Of a stretch of 64,000 bases of DNA, positions 62,517-64,000 are shown in pieces. Position 1 is the stretch's first letter, and the number at the start of each line of letters is the position of its first letter. The translations under genes were made by a program, and so were the position numbers. The DNA is from BJ22 sp021298375 (GTDB taxonomy: Bacteria > Planctomycetota > Planctomycetia > Pirellulales > Pirellulaceae): NCBI GenBank assembly GCA_046343015.1, contig JBKDOL010000006.1:310001-374000 (forward strand). Direction: 5' to 3'. The notes below the pieces were generated by a model, which worked only from the letters and a program-made list of their open reading frames with translations, did no database searches and had not been told where the DNA came from.

Positions 62517-62888
62517 TCAGGACAATTCCAGGTTGGAATGTCCGGTCAAGGCCTCGTTGTCGGCAAAGACCACCGGAAATTGACCATTTCCGCCAGCCTG
62601 TCCGTTCTTCCGATAACCCAGTTTGACCAGCACTTCGAGGATCTCGCTGCAAGTCGGAAACATCCGACCGCTGGTCCGCTTGTATTCATCCAGAGCGTGC
62701 ATGAACTCAATCTCGGGGTCGCTGTACTCCCGCTCGCAAGTTGTCGGGTCGATTTGCCGTCGACGCTGAACTTTTCGCCGCTCTGACGCGACGGGAATTT
62801 GATTCTGACGACGCTCAGCCTGCTTTCGCTTGCCGGTTTCATTCAGTTTGGCTTGATTCGACTTGGACTGATTACTAGTCTTCGGCAT
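62517..62888 (-). CDS. basic planctomycete-style orphan protein
   Basis: 123 residues. The first 45 are highly basic and Gln/Asn-rich, then a dense conserved-looking block: RRRQIDPTTCEREYSDPEIE and FMHALDEYKRTSGRMFPTCS, followed by EILEVLVKLGYRK. The start has gaggggcag upstream. From memory the RRQIDPTTCE...EYKR-SGR-FPTCSE-LEVL-LGYRK block is widespread in planctomycetes with no known function. The basic tail suggests contact with nucleic acid or ribosome; this is inference. Confidence 0.8.
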   Translation of the reverse strand: MPKTSNQSKSNQAKLNETGKRKQAERRQNQIPVASERRKVQRRRQIDPTTCEREYSDPEIEFMHALDEYKRTSGRMFPTCSEILEVLVKLGYRKNGQAGGNGQFPVVFADNEALTGHSNLELS

Positions 62889-63147
62889 AAACTGCCCCTC
62901 GTTCGTGGCGGTAAAACAGGTCGAGTTTTACGACGAGGAAAAATAGACCAACTTTCGGGGTTCGCCCTGAAAACTTGACTGCGGGGCGGCAAAAGAACGC
63001 CAAAACCTTCGAAAAGGTAGCGGCTTTATCAGTGATAACGAAGATGCGGTTTATTCCGCGACCCGGAGATGCCGCTCCCGGCAGGCAGGACGGGCGCCAG
63101 AAAGCCAATGCGGGGCCGACGTTCCGCCCGGGATCCAGAAACCGCGA
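62889..63147. other. 259-base gap, no recognised feature
   Basis: It lies between two minus-strand genes. A partial inverted repeat near 62990-63040 (cgaaaaggt and ttcg-containing segments) is too weak to call. Confidence 0.3.
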
Positions 63148-63867
63148 TCAAGCCTGGTAGCAGGCCTCGACCATCAGGGGGTTCAACCCAAATCCGCGCT
63201 CATGGTACCGGGCGTCTGGTTCCCGATTCGGCGCGAGACGGAAGTAATGTTGCCACCAATCAAGCGCCACCCAGATGGACGCTTGCAACGGTTTGACCCC
63301 GGGTAATTCCGAGGTCAACTCATAACACTGCTCGAGTGAGCGATAAGATGCAACTGGATGAAACCGCCCGGCTATCTCAACCAATTCCCCATCTCCCGAC
63401 TCACTCGAGAGAACACTGGCGACAGGCACGAGGGCGGTTCGCTGGGTTTGCTGCTTGACGGCGGCGATGCCGACAAGGCCAAGCGCAAACAGAAGCACTG
63501 CCGCCTGCAGGTAGCGTATCACTCGGGTTCGCTGTTCGCAGCTGGCCGGATGCTGACGGAGAGACTCGGCCGTCGTCAGCGAAGCAGAACGACTCGAAAA
63601 GGTGCTCTCCGAATGCGGGCCTGAGCGTGATTGGGCTCCCAACCAATCGGGGCCCCTGTGCGAATTGGTTTGGCTGAAAGGTTGCGGCTTGATGTCACCA
63701 GCGGCCCGCCCCGATCGCAGTGCTGATTCGAGAACGAGAAAATCGGTGAGCAAGCGGGTGCAAGGACCGCATTCACTCGAGTGTTGTTCAATCGCCCGGT
63801 CCCCTCGGGGGTCTTGCCGTTGGTCGAGCAGGTTTTGCAGCCGCTCCTCAAACTGGCCGCAAGTCAA
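63148..63867 (-). CDS. zinc-finger anti-sigma-like membrane protein
   Basis: 239 residues from TTG 63867. A zf-HC2/ZAS-type motif (TCGQFEERL, then HSSECGPC: His-x3-Cys-x2-Cys) is typical of ECF anti-sigma factors; a linker leads to a membrane helix (about 118-137, YLQAAVLLFALGLVGIAAV) and a periplasmic domain of about 100 residues. The frame is open upstream to the window edge through an 18-bp repeat (DSGSRG units), with no ATG/GTG/TTG before 63867, so the gene may start outside the window. A sigma gene would be expected just upstream, beyond 64000. Confidence 0.7.
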   Translation of the reverse strand: MTCGQFEERLQNLLDQRQDPRGDRAIEQHSSECGPCTRLLTDFLVLESALRSGRAAGDIKPQPFSQTNSHRGPDWLGAQSRSGPHSESTFSSRSASLTTAESLRQHPASCEQRTRVIRYLQAAVLLFALGLVGIAAVKQQTQRTALVPVASVLSSESGDGELVEIAGRFHPVASYRSLEQCYELTSELPGVKPLQASIWVALDWWQHYFRLAPNREPDARYHERGFGLNPLMVEACYQA

Positions 63868-63961
63868 ACCGGAAAGGCCAAAGGGGATGCCTTCCGAACA
63901 AGAGCGCGTATCGAGCGGACTGTTGCCCGGATCAGCTGAACCGGCAACTCCGGAAACGACA

Positions 63962-63997
63962 TCACCGCGTGAGCCGGAATCACCGCGTGAGCCAGAA
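63962..63997. repeat. 18-bp tandem repeat at the window edge
   Basis: tcaccgcgtgagccggaa (63962-63979) is followed by a copy with one change (63980-63997). The array may continue beyond the window. On the minus strand it reads in frame with the anti-sigma-like gene as DSGSRG repeats. Confidence 0.8.
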
Positions 63998-64000
63998 TCA

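Overview
The window is chromosomal DNA from a member of the Planctomycetota, probably Pirellulales-like. This is inferred from gene content, not from a database search. Evidence: two giant secreted proteins combining a Piru/PVC-type dehydrogenase propeller, HEAT repeats and a CxxCH haem domain; a tandem 3-keto-disaccharide hydrolase (DUF1080) protein; an ECF sigma factor of the planctomycete type next to Hanks-type kinases and FGE-sulfatase-domain proteins; an FhcA-type formylmethanofuran dehydrogenase subunit A; and several small proteins of planctomycete style. GC content is high, intergenic gaps are long, and Shine-Dalgarno (SD) sequences are often weak. I saw no rRNA, tRNA, CRISPR array or intact transposon.

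Layout. 1-14,100: a small Imm32-like gene flanked by REP-like sequence, then a plus-strand run for sugar/carbon metabolism (isocitrate-lyase/PEP-mutase-family lyase, MFS transporter, Gfo/Idh oxidoreductase, two giant dehydrogenase-cytochrome proteins). 14,187-21,400: a signalling island of kinase 1, a convergent TIR-TM-FGE protein with its ECF sigma factor, and a divergent FGE lipoprotein-like/secreted protein with kinase 2, whose sensor half is broken by two in-frame TAA codons. 21,400-35,800: mixed metabolism and envelope genes (acyl-CoA-dehydrogenase-like, CorA, glycosyltransferase, thioester-reductase-like SDR, DUF1080 protein, IspH, a degenerate squalene/phytoene-synthase-like protein, a membrane MutS homologue, glutamate dehydrogenase). 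36,300-43,550: a large pseudokinase, a zinc-ribbon/secretin-N-domain-like membrane protein and FhcA.

43,700-56,000 is a translation-rich stretch: GltX, GlnS, GluQ-RS, TrpS and ribosomal protein S1, with a CDP-alcohol phosphatidyltransferase and small proteins between them. The 1 kb gap upstream of rpsA contains, on the opposite strand, a likely undescribed element: an extended perfect SD in front of a 14-codon ORF, a three-way-junction-like fold over its stop codon, and a strong intrinsic terminator. 56,300-64,000: a BON-domain protein, a membrane M48 peptidase, serC-serA, a TPR lipoprotein, a planctomycete-style orphan and a zinc-finger anti-sigma-like protein running up to the window edge.

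A recurring oddity is short direct tandem repeats (13-24 bp, each locus with its own unit) in intergenic gaps, at gene ends and once inside fhcA.
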